DNA from: Pseudomonas sp. ADAK18
Lineage (GTDB): Bacteria > Pseudomonadota > Gammaproteobacteria > Pseudomonadales > Pseudomonadaceae
NCBI RefSeq assembly: GCF_012935695.1
Contig: NZ_CP052859.1
Location: 537,001-601,000 of the forward strand
Direction: 5' to 3'
DNA: 64,000 nucleotides
The stretch's first letter is position 1. Every line of letters starts with the position of its first letter. Position numbers and translations under genes: made by a program. Shown here in pieces: positions 10,453 to 25,092 of this stretch. The notes under the pieces were generated by a model. The model was not told the DNA's origin. It did no database searches and saw nothing but the letters and a program-made list of their open reading frames with translations.

Positions 10453-10893
10453 ATGATGGACATCAACGAGATTCGCGAATACCTGCCTCACCGTTACCCG
10501 TTCCTGCTGGTGGACCGTGTAGTGGAACTGAATGTTGAGGAAAAGCGCATTCGTGCCTACAAGAATGTCAGCATCAACGAACCGTTCTTCAATGGTCACT
10601 TCCCTGCGCATCCAATCATGCCGGGCGTGTTGATCATTGAGGCAATGGCCCAGGCTGCCGGTATCCTTGGTTTCAAAATGCTCGACCTGAAGCCTGCCGA
10701 TGGAACGCTTTACTATTTCGTGGGCTCCGACAAGCTGCGTTTCCGAAACCCGGTGACCCCAGGTGACCAGTTGATTCTGGAAGCCAGGTTCGTGAGCTGT
10801 AAGCGCCAGATCTGGAAATTCGAATGCCAGGCTTCGGTCGATGGCAAACCTGTGTGCTCCGCTGAAATCATCTGCGCGGAACGCAAACTATGA
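10453..10893 (+). CDS. fabZ: 3-hydroxyacyl-ACP dehydratase FabZ
   Basis: Hot-dog fold dehydratase that converts 3-hydroxyacyl-ACP to trans-2-enoyl-ACP in fatty acid elongation. It competes with LpxA for 3-hydroxyacyl-ACP, which balances membrane lipid against lipid A. The product is 146 residues with the catalytic pair His49 and Glu63 in the [19 protein letters not shown] region. The start is ATGATG, and the second ATG (10456) is possible because no strong ribosome site is visible. The stop overlaps the lpxA ATG by 4 bases. Confidence 0.96.
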   Translation: MMDINEIREYLPHRYPFLLVDRVVELNVEEKRIRAYKNVSINEPFFNGHFPAHPIMPGVLIIEAMAQAAGILGFKMLDLKPADGTLYYFVGSDKLRFRNPVTPGDQLILEARFVSCKRQIWKFECQASVDGKPVCSAEIICAERKL

Positions 10894-11666
10894 GTTTGAT
10901 TGACCCTCGCGCAATCATCGATCCGACGGCCATTCTGGCCGCCGACGTCGAGGTTGGCCCATGGTCGATCATTGGTGCTGGTGTGGAAATCGGCGAGGGA
11001 ACAGTCATCGGGCCGCACGTGATCCTCAAAGGCCCGACGCGGATTGGCAAACACAATCGCATCTACCAGTTTTCCTCGGTGGGCGAAGACACTCCTGACA
11101 TGAAGTACAAAGGCGAAGAGACACGCTTGGTAATCGGTGATCACAACATCATCCGTGAAGGCGTGACTATTCATCGCGGTACGGTCCAGGATCGCGCCGA
11201 AACCACGCTAGGTGACCACAACCTGGTGATGGCCTACGCCCATATCGGGCATGACAGCGTGATCGGCAACCATTGCATTCTGGTCAACAACACCGCGTTG
11301 GCCGGCCATGTGCATGTTGATGACTGGGCGATTCTGTCCGGCTTCACTCTGGTTCACCAGTACTGCCATATTGGTGCCCACAGCTTTTCCGGCATGGGCA
11401 CCGCGATTGGCAAGGACGTTCCGGCATTCGTCACGGTATTCGGCAACCCTGCGGAAGCTCGCAGCATGAACTTTGAGGGCATGCGCCGTCGTGGCTTCAG
11501 TGAGGACGCGATTCACGCCCTGCGCCGCGCCTATAAAGTGGTTTATCGCCAGGGGCTGACAGTCGAGCAGGCCTTGGCCGAGTTGACAGAGCCGGCGTTG
11601 TTGTACCCGGAGGTCGCGGTGTTTCGTGACTCCATCCAGTCTTCGACTCGCGGCATCACTCGCTAA
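10890..11666 (+). CDS. lpxA: UDP-N-acetylglucosamine acyltransferase
   Basis: First step of lipid A synthesis, putting a 3-hydroxyacyl chain on the 3-OH of UDP-GlcNAc. The product is 258 residues, a left-handed beta-helix with about ten hexapeptide turns and a helical C-terminal end. The catalytic His lies in AYAHIGHD. It overlaps fabZ by ATGA, and lpxB starts 3 bases after its stop. Confidence 0.96.
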   Translation: MSLIDPRAIIDPTAILAADVEVGPWSIIGAGVEIGEGTVIGPHVILKGPTRIGKHNRIYQFSSVGEDTPDMKYKGEETRLVIGDHNIIREGVTIHRGTVQDRAETTLGDHNLVMAYAHIGHDSVIGNHCILVNNTALAGHVHVDDWAILSGFTLVHQYCHIGAHSFSGMGTAIGKDVPAFVTVFGNPAEARSMNFEGMRRRGFSEDAIHALRRAYKVVYRQGLTVEQALAELTEPALLYPEVAVFRDSIQSSTRGITR

Positions 11667-11668
11667 CC

Positions 11669-12808
11669 ATGGCCAAGTTGCGTATTGCGTTGGTGGCTGG
11701 AGAAGCTTCCGGCGATATCCTGGGTGCGGGTCTGATGCGAGCACTCAAGGTTCAGCATCCGGCTGTCGAGTTTATCGGAGTGGGAGGCCCTCTGATGCAG
11801 GCCGAAGGCCTGACTTCCTACTTCCCCATGGAACGCCTATCGGTCATGGGGTTGGTGGAGGTGCTGGGGCGCTTGCGCGAGCTGCTGGCTCGCCGCAAAA
11901 AGTTGATCCAGACCCTGATCGAAGAAAAGCCCGACGTCTTTATCGGAATCGACGCTCCGGACTTCACGCTTAATATCGAACTAAAGCTGCGTCAGGCCGG
12001 GATCAAGACTGTGCATTACGTCAGCCCGTCCGTCTGGGCGTGGCGGCAGAAGCGTGTGCTGAAGATCCGCGAAGGCTGCGACCTGATGTTGACCCTGCTG
12101 CCATTCGAGGCCAAGTTCTACGAAGAGAAGGGCGTGCCGGTGCGGTTTGTCGGCCATACCTTGGCTGACACCATTGCGCTGCAAGCTGATCGTGCCGCCG
12201 CTCGCGCCGAGCTGGGGTTGCCTGACGGTCCTCTGGTGGCGCTGATGCCAGGCAGTCGTGGTGGCGAAGTCGGTCGTCTCGGCGCGTTGTTCTTCGATGC
12301 CGCCGAGCGTCTGCAGGTTTTGAAGCCTGGTGTGCGCTTCGTGCTGCCATGTGCCAGCCCTCAGCGTCGTGCACAAATCGAGGCGTTACTGGTGGGGCGT
12401 AATCTGCCGTTGACCCTGCTCGACGGTGGTTCACACCTGGCTTTGGCGGCTTGCGATGCGGTGCTGATTGCTTCCGGTACGGCGACCCTTGAGGCCTTGC
12501 TCTACAAGCGCCCGATGGTCGTAGCCTATCGCCTGGCGCCACTGACCTATTGGATTCTCAAGCGTATGGTCAAAAGCCCTTACATCTCCTTGCCCAATTT
12601 GTTGGCCCAGCGTCTATTGGTGCCTGAGTTGCTGCAGGGTGATGCAACGCCGGATGCCCTGGCGCAGACGTTGCTCCCCTTGATTGAAGGCGGAGAAGAA
12701 CAAACTCGTGGTTTTGACGAAATTCACCGGACCTTACGCCGCGATGCGTCGAACCAGGCCGCCGATGCGGTCCTGAGCTTGATTGGCCAAAAACAGGAAG
12801 CCCTATGA
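11669..12808 (+). CDS. lpxB: Lipid A disaccharide synthase
   Basis: GT19-family glycosyltransferase that joins UDP-diacylglucosamine and lipid X into the lipid A disaccharide at the inner membrane. The product is 379 residues. It begins with the Rossmann stretch [17 protein letters not shown] and contains [13 protein letters not shown] and MPGSRGGEV, both family landmarks. It overlaps rnhB by 4 bases. Confidence 0.96.
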   Translation: MAKLRIALVAGEASGDILGAGLMRALKVQHPAVEFIGVGGPLMQAEGLTSYFPMERLSVMGLVEVLGRLRELLARRKKLIQTLIEEKPDVFIGIDAPDFTLNIELKLRQAGIKTVHYVSPSVWAWRQKRVLKIREGCDLMLTLLPFEAKFYEEKGVPVRFVGHTLADTIALQADRAAARAELGLPDGPLVALMPGSRGGEVGRLGALFFDAAERLQVLKPGVRFVLPCASPQRRAQIEALLVGRNLPLTLLDGGSHLALAACDAVLIASGTATLEALLYKRPMVVAYRLAPLTYWILKRMVKSPYISLPNLLAQRLLVPELLQGDATPDALAQTLLPLIEGGEEQTRGFDEIHRTLRRDASNQAADAVLSLIGQKQEAL

Positions 12809-13437
12809 AGACGCAAATGGGCCTGGATTTCAGCCTGGTCGCCGAAGCTCATGAACTGGTTGCCGGTGTTGACGAAGTCGGTCGCGGTCCGCTTTGTGGG
12901 GCTGTCGTCACGGCAGCGGTGATTCTCGACCCGAGCCGCCCGATTCTCGGCCTCAACGATTCGAAGAAACTCACCGAAGCCCGCCGTGAAAAGCTCTTTG
13001 ACGAGATCTGCGAGAAGGCTCTGAGCTGGCACATCGCCCGAGCCGAAGTCGAAGAAATCGACGAGTTGAACATTCTTCATGCCACCATGCTGGCTATGCA
13101 GCGCGCCGTAGAGGGCCTGCACATCACCCCCAAAATGGCGATGATCGACGGCAACCGTTGCCCGAAATTGGCAATGCCGTCTGAAGCCGTGGTCAAGGGC
13201 GATAGCAAGGTCCCGGCGATCGCTGCTGCGTCGATTCTGGCCAAGGTCAGCCGCGACCGTGAAATGGCCGCTTTTGAATTGATCTACCCCGGTTACGGCA
13301 TCGGCGGGCATAAGGGCTATCCAACGCCCGTTCATCTGGAAGCCTTGGCTCGACTGGGCCCGACCCCGATTCATCGCCGCTCGTTTGCCCCGGTACGTCT
13401 GGCTTACGAGGTGCGGGAGAGTCTCAGCGAGGTTTAG
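12805..13437 (+). CDS. rnhB: Ribonuclease HII
   Basis: Removes RNA from RNA-DNA hybrids, including single misincorporated ribonucleotides. The product is 210 residues. The catalytic [10 protein letters not shown] motif includes Asp23 and Glu24, and the family block [10 protein letters not shown] is intact. It is coupled to lpxB by a 4-base overlap, and dnaE follows after a short hairpin. The lpxB-rnhB-dnaE order is common in gammaproteobacteria. Confidence 0.95.
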   Translation: MKTQMGLDFSLVAEAHELVAGVDEVGRGPLCGAVVTAAVILDPSRPILGLNDSKKLTEARREKLFDEICEKALSWHIARAEVEEIDELNILHATMLAMQRAVEGLHITPKMAMIDGNRCPKLAMPSEAVVKGDSKVPAIAAASILAKVSRDREMAAFELIYPGYGIGGHKGYPTPVHLEALARLGPTPIHRRSFAPVRLAYEVRESLSEV

Positions 13438-13459
13438 TCGCGAGGCTGATGTTTTTGCC

Positions 13460-13488
13460 AAGGCCCGGTACAATCCGGGCCTTGTTGT
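13460..13488 (+). terminator. Hairpin between rnhB and dnaE
   Basis: AAGGCCCGG (13460-13468) pairs with CCGGGCCTT (13475-13483) around TACAAT, followed by GTTGT. The stem is strong but the T run poor, so it is probably a weak or leaky terminator that partly insulates dnaE. Confidence 0.5.
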
Positions 13489-13512
13489 CTCCACGTATTG
13501 AACAGGATCACT

Positions 13513-16500
13513 ATGCCGGCTTCATTCGTTCATCTGCGCCTGCACACTGAATACTCCTTGGTCGACGGCCTGGTACGGATCAAACCGCTGGTCAAAACCC
13601 TGGTGGGCATGAATATGCCGGCCGTGGCGGTTACCGATCAGAACAACATGTGTTCCCTGGTCAAGTTCTACAAGGCTGCGATGGGTGCCGGTATCAAGCC
13701 GATCTGCGGTGCCGACCTGTGGCTGTCGAACAAAGACCCGGATAACCCTCTGAGTCGCATCAGCCTACTGGCGATGAACGCGGTCGGTTATCGCAACCTC
13801 ACCGAGCTGATTTCCCGTGGCTTTATTGATGGCCAGCGCAATGGCTCGATCATCATCGAGCGCGAATGGGTGGCCGAAGCCAGCGAAGGGCTGATCATGC
13901 TCTCGGCAGCCAAGGAAGGTGAAATCGGCATTGCGCTGTTGGGCGGCAATCCTCACGAGGCTGAAGTTCTAGCCCGTGAGTGGATGGACGTCTTCCCCGA
14001 CCGCTTCTACCTGGAAATCCAGCGCACCAATCGTCCCAATGACGAAGAGCAGTTGCACGCAGCAGTGGCCTTGGCTGAGAAGCTGGGCGCTCCGTTGGTT
14101 GCGACCAACGACGTGCGCTTTATCAAGCGTGAGGACTTCGAGGCCCACGAAACCCGTGTGTGCATTGGTGAAGGCCGGGCCCTTGATGATCCGCGCCGCT
14201 CGAAGAACTACAGCGAAGAGCAATACCTCAAGACCGCCGAGGAAATGGCCGAGCTGTTCAGTGACTTGCCCGAGGCGTTGGAAAACACCGTCGAAATCGC
14301 CAAGCGCTGCAACATTGAAGTGAAGCTGGGCAAGCACTTCCTGCCCAACTTCCCGATTCCCGATGGCATGACCATCGATGAGTATTTCCGCAAAGTTTCT
14401 TTCGATGGTCTGGAAGAGCGTCTGAGCGTTCTGCTGCCCAAGGACACCACTGAAGATTACGAGGCTAAGCGCCAGGTCTATGTCGATCGGCTGAATTTCG
14501 AGCTGGATATCATTATCCAGATGGGATTCCCCGGTTACTTCCTGATCGTAATGGACTTTATCCAGTGGGCCAAAAGTAACGGTGTACCGGTGGGACCTGG
14601 GCGGGGGTCGGGCGCCGGGTCGCTGGTGGCCTATGTGCAGAAGATCACTGACCTCGACCCGTTGGAATATGACCTGCTGTTCGAACGGTTCCTGAACCCG
14701 GAACGGGTATCGATGCCCGACTTCGACGTCGACTTCTGCATGGACGGTCGCGACCGAGTCATTGAGTATGTGGCTGAGAAGTACGGCCGCAACGCCGTAA
14801 GCCAGATCATCACCTTTGGTTCCATGGCGGCGAAAGCGGTAATCCGCGACGTGGCCCGGGTTCAGGGCAAGTCCTACGGCCTGGCTGACCGTTTGTCGAA
14901 GATGATTCCCTTCGAAGTTGGCATGACCCTGGAAAAAGCCTACGAGCAGGAAGAGATCCTGCGGGACTTCATCAAGGTTGATGAAGAAGCGGCCGAAATC
15001 TGGGACATGGCCCGCAAGCTTGAAGGTGTGGTGCGTAACGTTGGTAAGCACGCCGGTGGCGTGGTGATCGCACCGACCAAGCTGACCGACTTTTCGCCGA
15101 TCTACTGCGACGAGGAAGGTGGCGGTCTGGTAACCCAGTTCGACAAGGACGACGTGGAGGCGGCCGGTCTGGTGAAGTTCGACTTCCTCGGCCTGCGAAC
15201 CCTGACGATCATCGACTGGGCGCTGAAGACCATCAACCGCGAGCGTGCCAAGGTTGATGAGGCGCCGCTGGACATCGCCTTTATCCCGCTGGACGACAAA
15301 CCGACGTACCAGTTGCTGCAAAAAGCCGAAACCACGGCCGTATTCCAGCTTGAGTCGCGCGGTATGAAAGAGCTGATCAAAAAGCTCAAGCCTGACTGCC
15401 TGGAAGACTTGATCGCACTGGTGGCCCTGTTCCGTCCGGGCCCGCTGCAATCGGGCATGGTGGATGACTTCATCAACCGTAAGCACGGTCGCGCCGAACT
15501 GGCTTACCCGCACTCCGATTACCAGTACGAAGGCCTCAAGCCGGTACTGGCGCCGACCTACGGCATCATTCTGTATCAGGAACAGGTGATGCAGATTGCC
15601 CAGGTCATGGCCGGTTACACCCTGGGTGGCGCGGACATGCTGCGTCGGGCCATGGGTAAGAAAAAACCCGAGGAAATGGCCAAGCAGCGTGGCGGTTTCA
15701 TCGAAGGTTGCGCCACGAACAATATCGACGCCGACCTGGCGGGTAACATCTTCGACCTGGTGGAGAAGTTCGCCGGTTACGGGTTCAACAAATCCCACTC
15801 CGCCGCCTACGGCTTGGTGTCATACCAGACCGCTTGGTTGAAAGCCCACTACCCGGCGCCATTCATGGCCGCGGTACTGTCGGCGGATATGCACAACACC
15901 GACAAGGTCGTGACCTTGATCGAAGAAGTGCGGACCATGAAACTGCGCCTCGACGCGCCGGACGTGAACACTTCGGAGTTCAAGTTCACGGTGAACGACG
16001 AAGGTCGCATCATTTATGGCCTCGGCGCGATCAAGGGCGTGGGCGAAGGCCCGGTGGAGGCGATTACCGAAGCGCGTCAGGACGGACCGTTCCAGGACCT
16101 GTTTGACTTCTGCGCCCGGGTTGACCTCAAACGCATCAACAAACGCACCCTCGATGGCTTGATCCGCAGTGGCGCCCTGGATCGTCTGGGGCCGTATTTC
16201 CATGATGAGCCGAAGGCTTACCAGGCCAATATCGACCGTAACCGTGCGGTGTTGCTGACGGCCATGGAAGAAGCGATCAAGGCGGCGGAGCAAACCGCTC
16301 GCACCCATGACAGCGGCCACGCCGACCTGTTTGGTGGTTTGTTCGTCGAAGAGGACGCGGATGTCTACGCCAATCACCGCAAGGCCAAGGAGCTGACCCT
16401 CAAGGAGCGCCTCAAAGGCGAGAAAGATACCCTGGGCCTGTACCTCACCGGTCACCCGATTGACGAGTACGAAGGGGAAATCCGTCGTTTTGCCCGTCAA

Positions 16501-17034
16501 CGCATCATCGACCTGAAGCCGGCGCGGGATACCCAGACCGTCGCGGGCATGATCATCGCCCTGCGGGTCATGAAGAACAAAAAGGGCGATAAGATGGGCT
16601 TTATCACCCTCGACGATCGCTCCGGCCGCATTGAAGCCTCGCTGTTTGCTGACGCGTTCCATTCCGCCCAGTCGCTGTTGCAGACCGATGCCATGGTGGT
16701 GGTGGAAGGGGAGGTCAGCAACGATGACTTCTCCGGTGGCTTGCGTTTGCGGATCAAGCGGGTGATGAGCATGGAAGATGCGCGCACCAACCTGGCGGAA
16801 AGCCTGCGCCTGAAAGTGCGCACTGAAGCGCTGAAAGGCGATCAGCTACGCTGGTTGGGGGATCTGCTCAAGCGCCATCGTGGTGCGTGCCCGGTGACCA
16901 TGGAGTACACCGGCAACGATGCCAAGGCCATGCTGCAGTTCGGCGAGACCTGGCGCATTGACCCGGCGGATGGCTTGATTCAAGCATTGCGTGACCAGTT
17001 CGGGCGTGACAACGTCTTCCTCCAATACCGTTGA
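13513..17034 (+). CDS. dnaE: DNA polymerase III alpha subunit
   Basis: Replicative polymerase catalytic subunit. The product is 1173 residues. It has an N-terminal PHP domain ([15 protein letters not shown] at the start), the polymerase core with catalytic aspartates in PDFDVDF (402-408, Asp403 and Asp405 by alignment with E. coli), the tandem helix-hairpin-helix region and a C-terminal OB fold (around [20 protein letters not shown]). The ATG at 13513 was chosen over a TTG five codons upstream because CAGGA precedes it and it fits the family. Confidence 0.97.
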   Translation: MPASFVHLRLHTEYSLVDGLVRIKPLVKTLVGMNMPAVAVTDQNNMCSLVKFYKAAMGAGIKPICGADLWLSNKDPDNPLSRISLLAMNAVGYRNLTELISRGFIDGQRNGSIIIEREWVAEASEGLIMLSAAKEGEIGIALLGGNPHEAEVLAREWMDVFPDRFYLEIQRTNRPNDEEQLHAAVALAEKLGAPLVATNDVRFIKREDFEAHETRVCIGEGRALDDPRRSKNYSEEQYLKTAEEMAELFSDLPEALENTVEIAKRCNIEVKLGKHFLPNFPIPDGMTIDEYFRKVSFDGLEERLSVLLPKDTTEDYEAKRQVYVDRLNFELDIIIQMGFPGYFLIVMDFIQWAKSNGVPVGPGRGSGAGSLVAYVQKITDLDPLEYDLLFERFLNPERVSMPDFDVDFCMDGRDRVIEYVAEKYGRNAVSQIITFGSMAAKAVIRDVARVQGKSYGLADRLSKMIPFEVGMTLEKAYEQEEILRDFIKVDEEAAEIWDMARKLEGVVRNVGKHAGGVVIAPTKLTDFSPIYCDEEGGGLVTQFDKDDVEAAGLVKFDFLGLRTLTIIDWALKTINRERAKVDEAPLDIAFIPLDDKPTYQLLQKAETTAVFQLESRGMKELIKKLKPDCLEDLIALVALFRPGPLQSGMVDDFINRKHGRAELAYPHSDYQYEGLKPVLAPTYGIILYQEQVMQIAQVMAGYTLGGADMLRRAMGKKKPEEMAKQRGGFIEGCATNNIDADLAGNIFDLVEKFAGYGFNKSHSAAYGLVSYQTAWLKAHYPAPFMAAVLSADMHNTDKVVTLIEEVRTMKLRLDAPDVNTSEFKFTVNDEGRIIYGLGAIKGVGEGPVEAITEARQDGPFQDLFDFCARVDLKRINKRTLDGLIRSGALDRLGPYFHDEPKAYQANIDRNRAVLLTAMEEAIKAAEQTARTHDSGHADLFGGLFVEEDADVYANHRKAKELTLKERLKGEKDTLGLYLTGHPIDEYEGEIRRFARQRIIDLKPARDTQTVAGMIIALRVMKNKKGDKMGFITLDDRSGRIEASLFADAFHSAQSLLQTDAMVVVEGEVSNDDFSGGLRLRIKRVMSMEDARTNLAESLRLKVRTEALKGDQLRWLGDLLKRHRGACPVTMEYTGNDAKAMLQFGETWRIDPADGLIQALRDQFGRDNVFLQYR

Positions 17035-17172
17035 CGGTCAGGTGCATGGACAATGCCCTGATCTCGACTAAACATTTAATCTCGACCTTGACGCGCCTCT
17101 CCCTTAAGGTGGGCGCGAATAGACAACCGGCTGGCCAGGCACCCCTTGGCCGTCGACCCAAGACGGACGCTT

Positions 17173-18120
17173 ATGAACCCGAATTTTCTTGATTTCGAAC
17201 AGCCGATTGCTGACCTGCAAGCCAAGATCGAAGAGCTGCGCCTGGTCGGCAATGACAATTCGCTGAACATCGGCGATGAAATCTCCCGCCTGCAAGACAA
17301 GAGCAAGACGCTGACCGAGGACATCTTCGGCAAGCTGACCAGTTGGCAGATCGCGCGCCTGGCCCGCCATCCGCGCCGTCCGTACACCCTGGACTACATC
17401 CAGCACATCTTCACCGAGTTCGACGAGCTGCACGGCGACCGTCACTTCTCCGATGACGCTGCCATCGTTGGTGGTATTGCTCGTCTGGATGACCAGCCAG
17501 TGATGATCATCGGTCACCAGAAAGGCCGCGAAGTGCGTGAGAAGGTCCGCCGCAACTTCGGCATGCCTCGTCCGGAAGGCTACCGCAAGGCCTGCCGCCT
17601 GATGGAAATGGCCGAGCGCTTCAAGATGCCGATCCTGACCTTCATCGACACTCCCGGTGCATACCCGGGTATCGATGCTGAGGAACGTAACCAGAGCGAA
17701 GCGATTGCCTGGAACCTGCGGGTCATGTCGCGCCTGAAAACCCCGATCATTGCCACCGTGATCGGTGAAGGTGGTTCCGGCGGTGCATTGGCCATCGGCG
17801 TTTGCGACCAACTGAACATGCTGCAGTATTCGACCTACGCGGTGATTTCGCCGGAAGGTTGCGCCTCGATCCTGTGGAAAACCGCCGAGAAGGCCCCGGA
17901 TGCAGCCGAAGCGATGGGTATCACCGCTGATCGCCTGAAAGGCCTGGGTATCGTTGACAAAGTGATCGCCGAGCCACTGGGCGGCGCCCATCGTGACCCG
18001 GCTGCCGCTGCTGCGACCATTCGAGCAGAACTCAGCTCACAACTGGCGATGCTCAAGAAGTTCGACAACGATGCGCTGCTGGCTCGTCGTTATGAGCGTC
18101 TGATGAGCTACGGTCTCTAA
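17173..18120 (+). CDS. accA: Acetyl-CoA carboxylase carboxyltransferase alpha subunit
   Basis: With AccD it transfers the carboxyl group from biotin to acetyl-CoA, giving malonyl-CoA for fatty acid synthesis. The product is 315 residues from the ATG at 17173, beginning [20 protein letters not shown]. The oxyanion-hole glycines in [12 protein letters not shown] are present. A GTG nine codons upstream is less likely. The gene ends just before a large palindromic repeat. Confidence 0.96.
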   Translation: MNPNFLDFEQPIADLQAKIEELRLVGNDNSLNIGDEISRLQDKSKTLTEDIFGKLTSWQIARLARHPRRPYTLDYIQHIFTEFDELHGDRHFSDDAAIVGGIARLDDQPVMIIGHQKGREVREKVRRNFGMPRPEGYRKACRLMEMAERFKMPILTFIDTPGAYPGIDAEERNQSEAIAWNLRVMSRLKTPIIATVIGEGGSGGALAIGVCDQLNMLQYSTYAVISPEGCASILWKTAEKAPDAAEAMGITADRLKGLGIVDKVIAEPLGGAHRDPAAAAATIRAELSSQLAMLKKFDNDALLARRYERLMSYGL

Positions 18121-18134
18121 GTCGACGCAGTACT

Positions 18135-18259
18135 AAATGTGGGAGCGGCGGTGCGACGATTCGACTTGCTCGCGAAAGCGTGGTGTCAGTCACTGAAATA
18201 TTGACTGATATACCGTGTTCGCGAGCAAGTCGAATCGTCGCACCGCCGCTCCCACATTT
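18135..18259 (+). repeat. REP-type inverted repeat, accA-tilS spacer
   Basis: A 42-base arm (18135-18176, starting AAATGTGGGAGCGGCGG) is repeated in perfect inverted orientation at 18218-18259. The 41-base centre can also pair (GTGTCAGTCA with TGACTGATATAC). The core matches the common Pseudomonas REP unit. The transcript would form one very long hairpin after accA. Confidence 0.92.
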
Positions 18260-18309
18260 GCTTTGTGTATGCTGAGTTATCGCATTCCAGATTGATGGCG
18301 TACTTTGCT

Positions 18310-19629
18310 ATGAAGCCCACCTTAACCGCCAAACTTCTGCAAACCCTCGCCCCGTGGCACAATGCCCCTGCCTGGCATATCGCCTTTTCCGGCGGCCTCG
18401 ACTCCACCGTCCTGCTGCACCTTCTGGCTACTCAGGCCAAAACTGACAAACTCCCGCCACTCAGCGCTATTCATGTCCATCATGGGCTGCAAGCTGCGGC
18501 TGACGCGTGGCCGGCTCATTGCCAGGCCCTGTGCGACGCCTTGGGCGTGCCCCTGCAAGTGATCCGCGTGCAGGTGCCGCCTGGTGCAAGCCCGGAGCGC
18601 GCGGCGCGTGAAGCGCGGTATCAGGCATTCACCCGGCTCATCGGGGCAGGGGAGTTGCTGCTCACCGGTCAACACCGTGACGACCAGGCTGAAACCATGT
18701 TGTTTCGCTTGTTACGTGGGGCCGGGGTGCGCGGACTTGCCTCCATGCCCAAACAGCGGCCACTGGGCGATGGTTGTCTGTTACGGCCTCTGCTGGATAT
18801 CTCGCGGGCCGAACTGGAAACCTACGCTCGCGAGCAGCAGCTAGTCTGGATCGAAGATCCTTCCAACGCCGACTCGCGCTTCTCCCGCAATTACCTGCGC
18901 CATCATGTGCTCCCCCTGCTGACCGATCGCTGGCCCCAAGCCGTCAGCTCCCTGGCCCGCAGCGCCGAGCACCTGAGTGAAGCCCAAGGCTTGCTAGATG
19001 AGTTGGCACAAATGGATCTGCAGGCCGCCAGCCAGTCTTCGGCGTTTCCCTGGCTGCCACTGCCATCCCTGTCCCTTGCAGCGCTCTGTGCGCTCTCTGA
19101 AGCGCGTCAACGCAACGCCTTGCGGCACTGGCTGGCACCGCTGACGCGTTTGCCCGACAGCGACCACTGGGTTGGTTGGAACACATTGCGCGATGCCAAG
19201 AGCGATGCGCAGCCACTGTGGTGCCTGGCCGACGGCCAATTGCACCGTTGCGGCGGGTATATTTGGTGGTTGCCTGCCAGTTGGTCGGAATTTTTCGACG
19301 CTCCCTTGAGCTGGCCACAACCCGAAAACCCACTACAGTTACCCGGCAACGGCCATTTGCATTTCAGCGGCAACCCGCCCGTGGGTTTACTGAGTGTTCG
19401 CTACCGTCAGGGCGGCGAAATCATGGAAGTGCCAGGCCGAGGTCGGCGCGACCTTAAGCGTTTGCTTAACGAAAGCGGGTTGCCGGGCTTTGTCCGTGGC
19501 AGATTGCCGCTGCTGTATCAGGGCCAGCAATTGCTGGCAGTGCCCAACCTGCCGGGGCTGGCGGCAGACGCCCGTGGTGACTGGCAATTGCATTGGATGC
19601 CACCAACCTGCGATCAAGGTTTGAGCTGA
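18310..19629 (+). CDS. tilS: tRNA(Ile)-lysidine synthetase
   Basis: Modifies C34 of the CAU-anticodon tRNA(Ile) to lysidine so that it reads AUA. From the ATG at 18310 the product is 439 residues, beginning MKPTLTAKLLQTLAPWHNAP. The PP-loop ATP motif SGGLDST is at 27-33 and the C-terminal TilS domain is present. Starts at 18265 (GTG) and 18295 (ATG) are also in frame, and no clear ribosome site decides; 18310 is chosen by family length. Confidence 0.93.
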   Translation: MKPTLTAKLLQTLAPWHNAPAWHIAFSGGLDSTVLLHLLATQAKTDKLPPLSAIHVHHGLQAAADAWPAHCQALCDALGVPLQVIRVQVPPGASPERAAREARYQAFTRLIGAGELLLTGQHRDDQAETMLFRLLRGAGVRGLASMPKQRPLGDGCLLRPLLDISRAELETYAREQQLVWIEDPSNADSRFSRNYLRHHVLPLLTDRWPQAVSSLARSAEHLSEAQGLLDELAQMDLQAASQSSAFPWLPLPSLSLAALCALSEARQRNALRHWLAPLTRLPDSDHWVGWNTLRDAKSDAQPLWCLADGQLHRCGGYIWWLPASWSEFFDAPLSWPQPENPLQLPGNGHLHFSGNPPVGLLSVRYRQGGEIMEVPGRGRRDLKRLLNESGLPGFVRGRLPLLYQGQQLLAVPNLPGLAADARGDWQLHWMPPTCDQGLS

Positions 19630-19881
19630 TAGCGCCTTTCCGGTAGACTACGCTCCCTTCTTGATACAACTTCTGTGGATTCGCCTGAATCGCAGTCGTT
19701 GCCGATTACCAAGCAGTCTTTGCTGGGCGATTCCAAAAAATGTGTAGCGATCAACGTACCGGTGTTCCATTGCTGGTCTGTCACAACGCGGCGGTTTTTT
19801 TGAAAGGTGCACTGTGATTAATGCAGGTGATCGGGGGCTTCGGCCTTCCTTCGCTTTCCCCGGCGGCTCGGACCGCTTTAA

Positions 19882-22385
<2,504 letters not shown>

Positions 22386-22420
22386 CAGCGATTTCTCCGG
22401 TAAAGTATCCCACGCTTAAT

Positions 22421-23832
<1,412 letters not shown>

Positions 23833-23913
23833 GTAGTTGATGGTAAAAAGACAGCAGGTCGTGTCGGAAAATTTACTTAAAGGTGAATTTTCCCACTAAT
23901 CTGATGCCTATCA

Positions 23914-23945
23914 AGCACAAGCCTGGATTTTCCAGGCTTCGTGCT
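23914..23945 (+). other. Long hairpin between eno and ftsB
   Basis: AAGCCTGGA (23919-23927) pairs with TCCAGGCTT (23931-23939) around TTT. The stem extends outward through AGCAC and GTGCT and again through CTGAT and ATCAG. It lacks a T tract. It is probably an RNA processing or stability element for eno mRNA, or a weak terminator. Confidence 0.5.
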
Positions 23946-24004
23946 ATCAGTTACTCAAAAAGTGTTTGCTTGGCTGTCTTTTTTCACTGGATACCCGATA
24001 TTCG

Positions 24005-24283
24005 ATGCGCAGTCCCAATTGGTTGTTCCTCGTCTTGCTCTTGCTGCTGGCTGGCCTGCAATACCGCCTATGGGTGGGAAATGGCAGCTTGGCGCAGGTA
24101 AAGGACCTGACCCAGCAAATTGCTGACCAGCACGCCGAAAACGAGCGTCTGTTGGAGCGCAACCGCGTGCTCGATGCGGAAGTGCTTGAGTTGAAAAAGG
24201 GCACGGAGACCGTTGAAGAGCGGGCTCGTCATGAGCTGGGCATGGTCAAGGAGGGCGAGACCCTCTACCAGTTGGCCCAATGA
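24005..24283 (+). CDS. ftsB: Cell division protein FtsB
   Basis: Small bitopic divisome protein that bridges FtsQ and FtsL and helps activate FtsWI. The product is 92 residues: a short N-terminus, one membrane segment (WLFLVLLLLLAGLQYRLWV) and a periplasmic coiled coil rich in Gln/Glu (QQIADQHAENERLLERN). The ATG at 24005 is preferred over one 13 codons upstream because it gives the usual MRSPNWLF start. It overlaps ispD by ATGA. Confidence 0.94.
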   Translation: MRSPNWLFLVLLLLLAGLQYRLWVGNGSLAQVKDLTQQIADQHAENERLLERNRVLDAEVLELKKGTETVEERARHELGMVKEGETLYQLAQ

Positions 24284-24987
24284 GCAGCAGCTTGCCGGCC
24301 TTCTGGGCCGTGATTCCTGCCGCGGGTGTCGGTGCCCGTATGGCTGCGGACCGTCCCAAGCAATATTTGCAACTGGGCGGGCGCACTATTCTCGAACACA
24401 GCCTTGGCTGTTTTCTCGACCATCCTGACCTCAAGGGGTTGGTGGTCAGTCTTGCTATCGATGATCCGTATTGGCCACGCCTGGCGTGTGCTGGCGACCC
24501 TCGCATCCAGCGGGTGGACGGCGGCGCGGAGCGTTCCGGCTCGGTGCTCAATGCATTGCTGCACTTGCATGAGCAAGGGGCCAATGATGACGACTGGGTG
24601 CTGGTGCATGATGCGGCGCGTCCCAATCTGAGTCGCGATGATTTGGACAAACTGCTGGCGGAACTGGCAGATGACCCGGTAGGTGGCTTGCTGGCGGTGC
24701 CGGCCCGGGACACTCTCAAGCGGGTTGACAGGCATGGGCGCGTGGTGGAAACCGTTGATCGCACTCTGATCTGGCAGGCCTACACACCACAGATGTTCCG
24801 CTTGGGCGCCTTGCATCGGGCCTTGGCCGACAGCCTGGTGGCCGATGCCGTGATCACTGATGAAGCGTCCGCCATGGAGTGGTCCGGCCAAGCGCCGCGC
24901 CTGATTGAAGGGCGCTCGGACAATATCAAGGTGACTCGACCTGAAGATCTCGAGTGGCTCAGGCTGCGCTGGGCTAACCGGTTGTAG
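24280..24987 (+). CDS. ispD: 2-C-methyl-D-erythritol 4-phosphate cytidylyltransferase
   Basis: Third step of the MEP pathway, making CDP-methylerythritol from CTP and MEP. The product is 235 residues. The nucleotide-binding start PAAGVGARMAADRPKQYLQL is intact and the Asp-rich VLVHDAARPN follows. The stop codon lies inside the left arm of an inverted repeat, so that repeat is part of the 3' end of the transcript. Confidence 0.95.
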   Translation: MSSSLPAFWAVIPAAGVGARMAADRPKQYLQLGGRTILEHSLGCFLDHPDLKGLVVSLAIDDPYWPRLACAGDPRIQRVDGGAERSGSVLNALLHLHEQGANDDDWVLVHDAARPNLSRDDLDKLLAELADDPVGGLLAVPARDTLKRVDRHGRVVETVDRTLIWQAYTPQMFRLGALHRALADSLVADAVITDEASAMEWSGQAPRLIEGRSDNIKVTRPEDLEWLRLRWANRL

Positions 24988-25083
24988 CCGCTGCCGAGGT
25001 ACGAGGCTGCGATGGGCTGCGTAGCGGCCCCTACGGCGGTCCTGCGGACCGCATCGCAGCCTCGTACCTCGGCAGCGGCTACA
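24983..25083 (+). repeat. Inverted repeat, class B, copy 1 (ispD end)
   Basis: A 31-base arm (24983-25013, starting TGTAGCCGCTGCCGAGG) is perfectly inverted at 25053-25083, with a GC-rich centre that can fold separately. It is the same family as the copy at 42192-42294. It starts within the last codons of ispD and separates ispD from the convergent regulator, so it could act as a two-way terminator. Confidence 0.9.
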
Positions 25084-25092
25084 AAAAATCAA

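Noticed and set aside
18135..18259. CRISPR-like or attachment-site interpretation of the repeated arms
   Set aside because: Arms are inverted, not direct, with no spacers or cas genes, and match REP cores.
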